Shown here piece by piece: positions 45,690-56,220 of a DNA stretch of 64,000 nt. The notes under the pieces were generated by a model. That model did no database searches and was not told the origin of the DNA. It was given only the letters and a program-made list of their open reading frames with translations. Position numbers and translations under genes: made by a program. Source of the stretch: Cyclaneusma minus (lineage: Eukaryota > Ascomycota > Leotiomycetes > Marthamycetales > Marthamycetaceae); NCBI GenBank assembly GCA_037179335.1, contig JAKZHN010000020.1, positions 186,001 to 250,000 of the forward strand, in the 5' to 3' direction. The first letter of the stretch is position 1. Each line of letters begins with the position of its first letter.

Positions 45690-46790
45690 GTGAAGTTGTA
45701 TGATGGTGGAGGGAACGAGAGCGGATGAATATATTTGAAGTATGTTGCTTGAGAGTGAAAGGCAACTTGATATCCTCGGGTAGCTAGACTCCTTCGTGTG
45801 TTCTTGGAGGGGGACCTGACTGTAAGACCACGTCAAATAGACCCACGCCGTGGTCCCGAAGTCGAGGGAGAGAGAGAGGAGTTGGTGTTTGGAGATGGTC
45901 AAGAACCGTGCGGACCGGCGGTCTATATTTATGGGAAGTAGAGACGGGCCGTATGAGTCACTCTAGAGGATCGGCTCTAAGCGAGTGTGGACTTCGAACT
46001 TCACATAGAACCGGAAGTGAAGTTGTATAATAGTGGAGGGAACGAGAGCGGCTGAAAATATTCGAGGTATGTTGCTTGAGAGTAAGGCGACAGTCGACGG
46101 TCCGCGTCGAATAACCTGCTTGGGAGTAAGGCAGCAGTCGACGGTCCGCGTCAAATAACCTGTGTGGTCCTGGTGTCTTTGTCGAAAAGGTTCCTCGAGG
46201 GAGAGAAAGTGGCCTGAGTCGTGCGGATCGGCGGTCTGTATTTGTAGAGGAGTAGAGTCGGGGCCGTGGGAGCGGCTTTGGAGAAGCGGCTCTAAGCGAA
46301 TATGAACCTCACCATAGAATTGGACGTGAAGTTGTATAATAGGAGAGAGAAAGAGAGCGGATGGAGAGCTTCGAAGGATGTTGCTCAAGAGTAAGGCAAC
46401 AGTCGACGGTCCGCATCGAACAGTCCTGCTTGAGCGTAAGGCAACTGGCGATGGTCCGTGTCGAATAGACCTGCGTTGTCCTGGTGTCTTTTTTGAAGAA
46501 GGCCCTCGCGGGAGGGAAGAGTATGTTGCTCGAGATCAAGGCGATAGTCGACGGTCCGCGTCGAGTAGACCTGCTTAAGGATAAGGCGACCGGCGATGGT
46601 CCGCGTCGAATAGACCCACTTGGTCTGGTGTCTTTGTTGAAGAAGGTCCTTGGAGGAGAGGAGAGCATTGGTCTTTCGAAGTGGTCAGGAGTCGTGCGGA
46701 CCGGCGGTCTGTATTTAAAGGAAGTAGAGGCGGGGCCGAGGGAGCGGCTCTGGAGAAGTGGCTTTAAGCGAGTGTGAATCTCAGCATGGC
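45690..46790 (-). repeat. Triplicated block upstream of the His-Me gene
   Basis: Three diverged direct copies (about 45690-46016, 46017-46325 and 46326-46790). Each starts with GTGAAGTTGTATRAT, continues with a GTCGACGGTCCGCGTCGAATA segment (duplicated inside copies 2 and 3), a CCTGGTGTCTTTGTTGAAG segment, and ends with GTGCGGACCGGCGGTCT followed by a TATTTA box. Read on the minus strand, TAAATA(C/T)AGACCGCCGG is a TATA-like element; the copy nearest the gene lies about 310 bases upstream of its start codon. Confidence 0.75.
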
Positions 46791-47139
46791 AGATAGTCTG
46801 CCCGAGAGATGAGTGAGGCACTTGGGGCCAGAGAAGATTCAGCTGACGGCTTTTATGCCCCAAGTACTGTGAGGGTAGAATACTTGATATACTGGCTCTT
46901 TTAGTTCAAGGGAAGGAGGTGAAGCTGACGAAAGGTCCCGCCAGGGGAGGAAATACTTGAAGAGATTGTAAAGACCGTGGAGAGAGAACTGAGAGGAGTT
47001 GAGAGTGGAAGAGGCTAGGGGAAGGGATATCGTCAAGGATATCGAGAAAGTAAAGATGACTATCAGGGTGAAGAAGACGACTTAACCTAAAGACGGGCGA
47101 ATATTTGGGGACGCTCGCGGATTCAAGGACGGAGGAAGC

Positions 47140-47480
47140 TTTAAGGAGGACAGGCAAAGGTTGAGGGTGGACGAAGATTATAGTCGGACGAAAATTGAGG
47201 ATGGACGAAGATTGAGGTCGGGGGAAGATTCAAGAAGGACGCGCAAAGGCTTGAGGGTAGGCGAAGATATAAAGATAGGTGAAGCTTTGAGGACGACGAG
47301 GATTGAGGAGGGACGAGAATCTGAGGATGGATAGAGCTCTGAGCCTCTGAGGATGGATGGAGGACAGACGAGGATTTGAGGAAGGACGAGAATCTGAGAA
47401 TGAGTAGAGGTCTGAGGATGGACAGAGATTCGACACGACGAATGACAATTGAGGACTGAGGATGACTTGAGGATGGGCAA
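47140..47480 (-). repeat. Degenerate G/A-rich array, about 18-nt period
   Basis: Recurring GGACGARAATCTGAGGAT-like units with variable spacing (mostly 17-20 nt), for example at 47175, 47192, 47313 and 47384. Distinct from the 19-nt family: G/A-rich and irregular. Confidence 0.6.
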
Positions 47481-47529
47481 AGAAAGACAGATAGGTGGAG
47501 ATAGAAAGCGAACACAGGTCGTAGGAAAT

Positions 47530-47790
47530 TCAAGAAATACGGGCGTCAGAGAGCTCAAGGGATACGGGCGTCGGGAGTCTTCAATAACCATACGAGCGGT
47601 AGGAGACCTAACGAATACCAGTGTTGGAAGATTCAGGGGCCATGGCAGTTTGGAGATTTGACAAATACGGGCGTCGGGGAACGTAAGGGATGCGTGCACT
47701 AAGAAACTAAACAGATCGGGCACTAGTAAATCTGAGGAATACGGGCACTGGAAGACTAATGGATGTGGGCATGAAGAAATTCAAGGAATA
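47530..47790 (+). repeat. Degenerate array, 24-25-nt period (about 10 units)
   Basis: Units of 24-25 nt starting ATACGGGCGTCGGG or close variants (ATGCGTGCACT, ATCGGGCACTAG, ATACGGGCACTGG, ATGTGGGCATG), each followed by an A-rich tail such as TCAAGGA. Period is kept better than sequence, as in the 19-nt arrays. Confidence 0.65.
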
Positions 47791-48487
47791 CGACGGTCTG
47801 GTCATCCTGATGATATTTTGGCTTGGGGGTAAGCCTGGAGGACGGGCGAGAGTAGAGATCCAAAAGCAGGCGAGGACATCAAGAAAGGAAAGATCAACAT
47901 CAGGGAAAAAGAACTGACAGAAGGACGAGCGAATAGCAGGCGGTGCTGAGAGGACAGAAGCATGGTATGCTGGCTAGACGGAAGAAGCATGTTTGTTGTG
48001 AAAAGGATCATGGACAAGCAGATCACCGCTTCGAGAGAGACCCCCACAAACAATTGACTTTATAAAGCCGTCTTCTCGCTTCAATGTTCTCCGTAGATAG
48101 AAGTTACGCCTAAAACTTGCCCGTGCAGGCCTAACGACTGGAGCTGTCGTGGTAAGACAAGGCAGGCGCGGTGCTTGGCTGGGGAGGAAGGAGCACGTGA
48201 CTGGACCTCTCTACCTAGCACTTCAGCACTTTCGCACTTCACTACCGCGACCTCTCGCAAACACTCCTTCATCAACTCCACTTTCTCTCACATGACGTAC
48301 CGCAAACATCTAAATTCGTCTCTGGACGCAATGAACTGAAGTTTACTAGGTGCCAAAGCTTGTTACCGCCATCCTCACTAGAAGAAAGCTCTCCGGTCAA
48401 AGTGAGTCCGGAGTCGCAACCTCTCCCAAGGCGTGCCTCGCGTCATTGTGTACTTCACGCAGCCTGCTGACTTCCGCACCACTCCAG

Positions 48488-49733
48488 ATGCCTGCCCTCG
48501 CCTGTATCAATTGCCGAGCCTTCCACTATGGACAGTGCTGGAACGAGCCGAGAGACTGCTGGGACTGCGGTCAACTCGGCCACATCCAACGCTTCTGTCG
48601 CGATCGCCAGCACCAGCAGCACCCGGTCCACGACGAGTCGCTTCCGGGCACACCAGCCTGGTGCAATCTCCACAACCTCAATCGCGACCCTGAATTAAAG
48701 GACAAGATCCTACTCGCGATCCGAACCTATCCAGGTGGAGAAATCTGGTTGGATGGGAAATGCCTGTTCAATGGCATGGCCTCGTACTTCGAGTCTCACC
48801 CAGCCATGCTAGGACGCCCAGACATGCGAGGACGCCCACTGGCCGAACGCATCACTGTTCCGCAGTCTCGCCGCGAACGCCCAAGATCTCGCTCACCCTC
48901 CCGCGAACGCAAGATCAAGCGCGAGCGTTCTCCTCTGAGAAATGCCGGCCTGCCCCCCATTATCGATTCGTGGCGCCCAGAGCAAGGCAGATATAAGAAC
49001 GAGGAGCACCGAAGCAGAAGTCCCCTCCGCCTTCGCCCACAGCCCAACATCAACATTAACTGGGCACCCCAGGAGCCGAAGATCAAGACAGAGCCAGAGG
49101 AGGAATATATCGACCTCACCCTCAGTGAAGTTGGCAAGCCCAAGCAACAACCGGAACATGTTGTGATTGACCTCATCAGTGTGGATGGAAACAGTGATGT
49201 GCAGAGAAAGAAAGATGTTCCCATGCGACGACAGCAGCAGCGCATTACAGGTGCAAACATGGTTCCAGTGGCAGCAAACCGAGGTGTACTCGGCGAGAAG
49301 CCGGTGAATCAAGCACCTCCCAAGCGAAAGGCTGAAGAGGTCTCCGCCAACGACAACCCTCACAAGCGCACAGTCGGAACCAGCGATACACCGGGACCTG
49401 CTGCTGGACAAGAGTTTGACAGAGATGGAGATTTCCACATGAAGGCCGCGGTCGCTGATCCCTACTTCGTCCTAGGAGTGAGGCGCGATGCTTCAATTGA
49501 AGAGTACTTGTCCCCTTTCCCCGCTTTCTCACCACACCCCTACTGCTCTATCTCTGTGTCAACATTGCTGACCTGAACTATCCAGGATCCTGAGCGCATA
49601 CGAGGACGCGATGTGGGGCCTGAACCTCGATAGAACTAGCCAAGGGCCTTTTGAGACGGAGGAGAGAAAGAAGGCTTTTGCCGAAACCCACAAGGCCCTC
49701 GTCGCCGCCAGGAGACAGCTTGTTGGAAACTGA
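48488..49733 (+). CDS. CCHC zinc-knuckle protein with a C-terminal J-domain-like segment
   Basis: Model: join(48488..49503, 49586..49733), 387 residues; the 82-nt intron 49504..49585 is needed to complete the last domain. The N-terminus has one retroviral-type zinc knuckle, CWDCGQLGHIQRFC (Cys24, Cys27, His32, Cys37), preceded by another Cys pair (CINC), suggesting single-stranded nucleic-acid binding. The middle is Arg/Ser-rich and basic (RERPRSRSPSRERKIKRERSP), like splicing-associated proteins, with acidic PEEEYIDLTLSE and VIDLISVD segments that resemble SUMO-interaction motifs. The C-terminus (about 327-387) begins DPYFVLGVRRDASIEEILSAYEDA, the opening of a J domain, but the HPD motif is absent. 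The start was chosen at the Met just before the zinc-binding Cys residues; the open frame extends upstream without an ATG. There is no transposon reverse transcriptase nearby, so it is not a gag fragment. Confidence 0.75.
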
Positions 49734-50197
49734 GGGGACTTGAAGGAAGCAAGCTGTTTTGTATCATTACTGCAGGGACTGCTTTGGCGTCTTCTGCTTC
49801 AAAGCATTTGTTTGTGTGAAAGGGCCATGGCTATGGTGTAAACAGTTATTAGGAAAGCCTCGAGACCGCACATTGCTGTAGTGCAGGCTCTCCTATGTCA
49901 ACAGAATGGAGTCCTATGATCGATTCTCCAGCAATGGCTAAGATCCCGTTCATTGATGATCTGCCCTTGATGCCTTAGTGATCGACCGAGTTGAAAAGGC
50001 AGATGAGTGTGGAATATGAGTGAATATGAGGATGATAGAGATGTCTGAAACAAAACTGAATGAAATGAGATCCGAGGTTAACGTCGCGATACATCATGCG
50101 ATGTAATCGTTTCAAAAAAGAACATTGCCAGACACTTGCTGCCTAAGTGGAATATACAAGGGCCTCAGCTGACGCAGATCTTTACAACCCGTCCGCC
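49734..50197. other. Convergent intergenic region
   Basis: 3' flanks of the zinc-knuckle gene and AIM32. Nothing recognisable beyond short AT-rich tracts. Confidence 0.6.
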
Positions 50198-51336
50198 TCA
50201 TAAGCGCAATATCTCTCCCCCTTTCCTGATACCGCCTCTGAACTTATCCTGTATAACCCTCCCCTTCAACACCGTCTCCTCCACAATCCCCTCCACATGC
50301 TGCGGTTCCACGCGTCCATACCACACCCCACAGCCGGCCAGCGCATGAGCCTTCCCATCAGCCGCGTTCTGCCCAGGCGGAATATAGATAATCACATTCC
50401 CTGCAAATTTATGGCCTCCAATATGGCTGATCAAACTAACTCTCGCCGTGCCCTTCGGTTTGCCAACCTCGCCTTTGAGAAGCGGTTTCTCGGCAGTGCC
50501 CATAGGGACGCTGACTGGGCCTTTCAATACTTCGATGTCTTTGCGTCGCAGCTTAGCTTCAAACTCGGCTTCGAGCAAGGGGCCCATAATGCCACATCGC
50601 ATATCGCGTCCGCCGTGGCCGCAGATCAATACCAGCACATCCTGTACATCTTGTACGCCATGGAGCGCGGTCTGGTATTCAGGGGTCCGAGTCAGACGAT
50701 CGCGGTGGATGGGCGATAGGTTGTTGTGAACGGGATTTAGTTTCGTAGGGAGCAGATAGCCTTTGACAAGTGCTTGGACGGTGTCGAAAGAGATGCGTGG
50801 GAGGAAAGGAACATATTTGAAGCTGGGAACGAGATAGGCGGAGGCGTTTTGCAGGTTGGATGTGCCGGGGATTGAGGGGGGGAAGGAGGTGTTGAGGACG
50901 GAGATGTTGTGGAATGGCTGGTTGAAAGAAATCGGAACTAATCAGCCATGCGCGAATAGATTGCGAAGCGCTTGAGGGGGCTCACGTCGCTATAGGTTCC
51001 GCCTCGCCCAAGGAGCTCTTTTAGGTCGGCGGCTAGGTTGTCGCCGTCGTTGTCGTCTTCGATTTTGGAGGACCAGTCGCGCTGGCCGGTGCAGATGAGG
51101 ACTTGCTCGGCGTAGGTGGGCATTAGCCCGTTGAGGGGCTTTTCATAATCGAGGGGGAGCCCTTCGGGCATGGGCGGGGTTTCGGCGCAGGAACATGTTG
51201 GCGATGGACAGGAGGGGATGACTGGGAAGGGTGGAGGAGGAGGAGTTGTGGAAAGGAAGCGCGAGGCTGAGATGTGGAGTGGAGTGGCGGTGTTTCTGAG
51301 TCGGGATGTCGATCGTGCGATGCTTCGCAAAATCAT
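50198..51336 (-). CDS. AIM32: Aim32-type thioredoxin-like [2Fe-2S] protein of mitochondria
   Basis: Sucrase/ferredoxin-like family. Model: complement(join(50198..50917, 50986..51336)), 356 residues; the 68-nt intron 50918..50985 (GTGAGC...CAACCAG) joins GGTYSD to PFHNISVLNTSF. The first 30 residues (MILRSIARSTSRLRNTATPLHISASRFLS) are basic, hydroxylated and lack acids, a good mitochondrial presequence. In the C-terminal thioredoxin-like domain the cluster signature is visible as ICGHGGRDMRCG and SHIGGHKFAGNVIIY, with the HxxxH-like His pair used in bis-histidinyl [2Fe-2S] ligation in the Apd1/Aim32 family, followed by CGVWYGRVEPQHVEGIVEETV. It shares a 270-bp divergent promoter with MTQ1. Function: mitochondrial redox quality control, by homology to yeast. 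Confidence 0.88.
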
Positions 51337-51606
51337 CGCAGATACTGAGGCTCGTGAAAGAGTCTCTGGGAATGGGAGAAAGAGAAAACGAAAGTGTCAG
51401 CTGGAAGGAGATATGTACAAAATGGATTTTCGTGGAATACATATAGTAGCTCATGATGTATTTCTTATGTCCGCAGCCTTGTACCCGAGACTCGGACTTT
51501 GAACCCCAGTGATAGTGGACTTCGGGGATTTCAGTCGCAGATATCCGAATCATTTTGCAATTCGAACCTCTCCAGAGTTGAACCGGAATCTACAAACCAC
51601 AGGCTC
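51337..51606. promoter_or_regulatory. Bidirectional promoter, AIM32 and MTQ1
   Basis: Only 270 bases separate the start codons of two divergent genes that both act in mitochondria. No TATA box is obvious. Shared elements are inferred from geometry, not from a recognised motif. Confidence 0.55.
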
Positions 51607-52692
51607 ATGCCACGCCTGTCTCCAGCACTGCTCTGGCGTGCTCGACGACAATCGCCTTTTCTGCCTCTCCTCCTCCAGACATGTCGGGACCTCCCAAGTG
51701 CGCGCAACGAACTCCGCTGGATCCGTGAACATGTCGATAAACTCCGTCCTCGTTCAGCATGGCCTCAATTCGAGCGCGATGACTTATTAAAGCGTCTCTG
51801 CCGGAATCGCGGGCGAGGTGTTCCGTTACAATATGTCCTGGGCTCGCAGCCATTTGGCGACCTCGATATACTATGCAGGAAAGGGGTGCTGATTCCGAGG
51901 TCAGAGCTTTGAATTAGTAAAAGTTGAACACCAGTTCTAATGCGATATAGACCAGAAACAGAAGCTTATACTGCCTACTTGGCCGAGCTAGTTTGCAAGC
52001 ATGAAAGAAAAACCGAGGAATCAGGTGCACCCATGAAAATTCTCGACCTGTGTACTGGCACGGGATGCATACCCTTGCTCCTACACGCTCTCCTGAAAGC
52101 CAAATTTCCTCGACTAGAAATCACAGGCGTCGACATATCAGAGACCGCATTATCTCTGGCCAAGAAAAATCTCGACCACAATATCAGAATTGGGATCCTA
52201 AAGGAAGCGGCCTCTATCGAAGTCCGATTCCAACGAACCGACGTCCTGGCTATTCCCAACGAAAGCGCTCCTAATCTCTTCGGTCCGCTAGACATTGTGA
52301 TTTCCAACCCACCATACATCTCGTCCAGCGGGTTCGACTCCGACACTGCCAGATCTGTGCGGAACTGGGAGCCCAAGCTTGCTCTCGTGCCGCGCGTGCA
52401 AGCTACCGTCGAAGTTCCTCATCCTGAGGATGTCTTTTACCCCAAGATCCTGCACGTTGCCGCCTCTTCGAATGCAAAGATGGTTGTTATGGAAGTCGCA
52501 GACGAGAGTCAGGCATTGCGAGTCGTGCGCTTGGCTATTGAAAGGGCGCAGTGGTCGCGGGTCGAGATTTGGCGAGATTGGCCGGAACAAGATGACCCTG
52601 AACTAGATGGTCCGGGGCTTGTGGAAGTACTCGGTACTGCTGTGTCTTTCCGGGGAAGTGGCAATTGTAGGGCTGTTGCTTGTTTTCTATGA
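51607..52692 (+). CDS. MTQ1: Release-factor glutamine N5-methyltransferase (HemK/Mtq1)
   Basis: S-adenosylmethionine-dependent enzyme that methylates the Gln of the GGQ motif in the mitochondrial release factor. Model: join(51607..51899, 51951..52692), 344 residues; the 51-nt intron 51900..51950 (GTCAGA...GATATAG) restores the family motif VLIPRPETEAY. The cofactor site is LDLCTGTGCIPLLL (about 130-143), the acidic loop is GVDIS, and the catalytic NPPY is at about 217-220 (ISNPPYISS), followed by EPKLAL. The N-terminal helical domain contains PLQYVLGSQPFGDLDI. A basic start (MPRLSPALLWRARRQS) suits mitochondrial import. An in-frame Met 36 codons upstream is less likely because of its poor context and the short promoter it would leave. 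Confidence 0.92.
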
Positions 52693-54054
52693 AGACTAGG
52701 TTGGTTTCCGTGGGGAAGCAATGTTGAAAGAGAGAAAAATACCCCTTGGCACGAATACTGGTCACACATGGGGGTTTGCGAGAGTGCCGTGCCGAGAGCA
52801 CTACTACCCCAATATAATGGAAGGTGAAGGGGCATCAGACCTTACCACTTGGCGGAAAGTTGAAAGAGGAATGTCACATATATAGCACTTACCGACACTG
52901 AATGATACACGGGTTTAATAAAAAGTCGTCCTGTAGTCGAGTGATTATAGTATATCGTTTGATCGCACCAAAAAACCCAGTTAGGCTGGGTTTCTGGGGT
53001 ACGAACCTCCGGGTTCCACTCTAGTTTTTGCTCTTTCTTTTCCTTTTTTTTTTGTTTTCCCTTTTTTTTTCCCCTTTTTCGCTTAGTTCTTTTTAGTCCC
53101 CCACCCTCCGAGTGTTTTGAACGCGGTTGGAGGTCTAATAACGTTCCAAATAAGACACAGGGTCCTTCTCTACTTCGTTTGTCTTCGTATAGTTCCCAGC
53201 TTTACCCTCATCCGAATGTCTGCGAACCACTTCTAGCTTTCCTCTCACTTCTTGATCTTGTCCCCAATATCGGATCCTACACCGGCTTTTCTTCTACGGC
53301 AGCATGGCTGGACTCTTCTTTCGCTCCTAATTGTTAGGAATCCCCCTGTTCAAACTTTATACCTCTCATTCCTGCTTTTCGCTAGTCGCGGGATACTTCG
53401 CCACTTCATGTTATTAAAAATGTCCAATGTCACGCTCTCGTTGCAATTTACGCCTACCATTCCAGCTTTTCGCGCTCCGTCTTCGAACCTCTCATCATTT
53501 TCAAGCTCCTGCATCAGCTTCTTTTCCATAACTGAGGAGGGCGCTGCATGGCGGTAGAATATACCTATATCAGTAAGCCTCTTGGAAGATAGCAGCTTTC
53601 AGGATTGCCAACAGAAGGATTAAATTACGTTATAGTCTTTGCGGTTTCCATTCGTTCTTTGAGTTCGAAATACTTCTAGGTACGATGCTGCAAGGTACAA
53701 AGTTTGTTTTGCAAGCATACCTAGAATCTGGACCGCCATAGTGTGTCTCCTTCTTCTAGACGATCTTGGTTGTATAGAGGGAGAGAAGAGACTGGCTTAT
53801 ATAGGTGCCGAAGTCGGCCCGAGATTGGCACTGACCGTATTGAGACTAGTCGGATTGTATATTGCAAGCTTCTGCTTGACTGGAGTGGCAATAGGGGGTT
53901 TGAATGACAGTGGGAGACTTGAATGGCAGCGGGAGTATTAAGAGGCGGGAGGAGGCGGTTCCGAGTGGAATCTGGAAAGAAGTATCTCTAGGTGCCTCTC
54001 CAGTTGAACTTCAGGTCTTCGAAATGCCATTGCCACTAACTATTAAGGGGTACG

Positions 54055-54390
54055 TTTTGTCGCACATCGACGTTTGCGCAGCGCTCGCGCCATCCCCGCA
54101 AGGCTCCTTCTCTAGAATACAGGAGAGGGTTACTTACCTACAAGAATGGAGGAAGTGAACTTGTCGATATTGTATAAGGGAGACTAGCGAGCGGTGGCTA
54201 TTTATAGGAATGGAGGGGATGTGAACATGTCGATGTACAACAAAATGATGATAACTTGGGTCTCTTTTGTTGCACGTCGACGAGTCCGCGCGGCGCTTGC
54301 GCAATGCGCCCAAGGCCCCTTTCTGAATTATAGGTGGATGTTATTGTGGGTGGAGAGCGGCAGGGAGTGAACCTGTCGATGTGCAACAGG
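54055..54390. repeat. Two short elements with inverted-repeat arms (MITE-like)
   Basis: Left arms TTTTGTCGCACATCGAC (54055) and TTTTGTTGCACGTCGAC (54265) face right arms of the type GTCGATGTGCAACA (54375; a decayed one at 54163), giving elements of about 125 bp whose interiors are also similar (GCGCAGCGCT/GCGCGGCGCTTGCGC and CAAGGC(T/C)CC). Extra right-arm copies occur at about 54229 and 54842. Confidence 0.6.
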
Positions 54391-54436
54391 AAGTACTAGC
54401 AAGTCGAGGCTGGTCGTAAGGAGGTGGATATTACTT

Positions 54437-54770
54437 GGAGTTGAAGATGAAGTTGCCACGATGAAGTTGTCGGGTGTCAGGGTGGGGTTGCGCTTGAATT
54501 TGAACTTGAAGCTGCCCAGTTAAAGTTGTCGAGTTGAAATGGGCTTGAAGTTGGGCTTGAAGTTCAAGTTGAAGTTGGGCTCGAAGTTGAAGTTGAAGCT
54601 GTCAAGTTGAAGCTGCGCTTGAACTTGACGTTTAAAGCTACCAAGGTGAAGCTTGAAGTTGCGGTTGAAGCTGCACTTGAGGCTGAAGCTGAAGCTGCCA
54701 AAGTTGAAGCTGTCAAGATGAAGTTGCGCTTGAAGTTGCGCTTGAAGGTGCCAAATGGAGCTGAGATTGT
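54437..54770 (+). repeat. GAAGTT/GAAGCT-rich degenerate repeat
   Basis: Hexamer-like repetition of TTGAAG(T/C) with interruptions, producing a Lys/Leu/Val-rich frame. A low-complexity tract rather than a gene. Confidence 0.7.
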
Positions 54771-55231
54771 CGGTGTGCTACAAAAATAGACTAGCTAGCG
54801 GTGGCAGGTCATTGAAAGTGAGAAAGGAGGAGATGTGAACTTGATGATGTGCAACAAAAATATGATCACCTGGGAGTCTCTTCGGAATCCACGCACCCAC
54901 GAATCGTCAGTGCTGAGGAGACCGTGAGCCGACAAAGGTCAGCTTCACTCTGGCATCCAGGATCCTGGTGGGATGGAGCCTATGGCAGCCTCACCATTCT
55001 CACCACCTCACCACTTGTCCAAGCAAGCACCTTCACCATCCTCTCCGCATTGAGCAACCTCACCGAGTCAAGCATGAAGCTCGTCACAATCAGTAGCCCC
55101 CAAGCCCGCCGCGACCACGACTTCACCATAACCCAACACTTCCACGGCCGCGTCTCTCCCCATCCCTTCAAGAAAAGACCTTCTCCCCCCTTCTGCGAAT
55201 AGACACGTCAATTACGCCTTCTGTCGAGGAG

Positions 55232-56179
55232 TTGTCCCTGAAGGCAGCTCTGGTTACGGCACCACCACCAGCTCCGCAACATCCTCCACGTGGACAATCG
55301 CTGCCTGGCTCGCCAGCTTTCGTCTCTTCGTTGACCCTCTTCTCAATGGCCCATCCCGGGAAGAACTATCGACGGCGCTACATGCCCGGTTACTCCCTCG
55401 AACCTACCGATCTCGCTGCTATCCTCGAGCCGGAAATTACTTATAATGATCTTACTTTCCCCACGCTCTCTTTTCACACCAACAATGCCCACAGCACTCC
55501 TTGGTACGGAAACACCATCTCACCTGCAACCAACCACCTTGGATACCACCCTCACCATGTTTGCCTTGCTGACCAACATGTGGGCCCTTTTCAAGACCAT
55601 CCTCGCAGCCATCCTCCATCTTTTCTTCGCCATGTACGAGAAGGTCGCAAGATCAAGACCAAGTACAACCTCGAGCCCTGCGCCTCGACCGAGACCAGCA
55701 ACACCTTGCTCCTTGTTCCTCACTACGGTTTCGCTGCCAGTGTTGGTCACGACACTGTCTCGACCTTCAAGCCTACCACCAGCGCCTCGACTTTCTCTGT
55801 TACCGGCCCTGATTACTCTTTAGCTACCACTGGTATTGAGCTCACCGGCGCTTCAACTACGTCTGGTTTCAAATATGATGGCGCCTTGACTGCCGCCGGT
55901 TTTCTTCCCACTGCCGCTACTGTTCAGTCTGGTCTCGCTTCAACTGGCTTCAGTGCTCATCTGACTTCCTCTATTGACCAGTCCCATGGAGCTTTGACTG
56001 CCGCTACTGATCAGTCCGATACTGATCAGTCCGATCACGTTTCAACTACTTTTGGCACTCACATTACGCCTAAACCACCATCCTCGCCAATTTCGCAGCA
56101 CGTCGGTCTCCCTTTGCCTTACATGAAATGGCCAAAATTGCCTACCCCATCTCCTCCGCCCTCCTTCCTTCGCCTTTGA
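55232..56179 (+). pseudogene. Low-complexity open frame, probable decayed gene
   Basis: A 315-codon open frame rich in Thr, Ser, Pro and His, without an ATG-proximal domain or known motif. Parts of it look coding (PGKNYRRRYMPGYSLEPTDL; LLLVPHYGFAASVGHD), but between about 55540 and 55640 another frame reads more like protein, including a hydrophobic helix (MWALFKTILAAILHLFFAMY), which suggests frameshifts. The C-terminal half has repeating TTGxxLTGASTTSGF-like phrases. The coiled-coil relic starting at 56221 may be its continuation. I do not recognise the family. Confidence 0.4.
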
Positions 56180-56220
56180 CCGTTTCGCATACTGAGCCCT
56201 GACAATCCGATCCTGTCCAG

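Larger units (their letters stand above)
45609..48487. other. Repeat-rich intergenic region
   Basis: About 2.9 kb with a leader intron of the minus-strand gene (45610-45677), a triplicated promoter-like block (45690-46790) and two different degenerate arrays (47140-47480 and 47530-47790). The open frames at 46309-47723 are readings through repeats. The last 200 bases are upstream of the zinc-knuckle gene. Confidence 0.7.
52693..55231. other. Gene-free repeat-bearing region
   Basis: Pyrimidine-rich and T-tract sequence at 53020-53100, a small hairpin at 52974-52992, elements with inverted arms at 54055-54390 and a GAAGTT/GAAGCT-rich segment at 54437-54770. The frame at 53252-53557 has no coding character. 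Confidence 0.65.

Noticed and set aside
46309..47723. Several minus-strand open frames of 80-184 codons
   Set aside because: They run through the triplicated block and degenerate arrays; their amino-acid repetition reflects the DNA repeats and no domain is visible.
48350..48487. N-terminal extension of the zinc-knuckle protein
   Set aside because: The open frame starts without an ATG and contains sequence that looks like a leader or intron; the Met at 48488 directly precedes the zinc-binding Cys residues.
48488..48610. Zinc knuckle as a retrotransposon gag relic
   Set aside because: The frame is intact over 387 residues, has a proper intron, and no reverse transcriptase, integrase or LTR was found around it.
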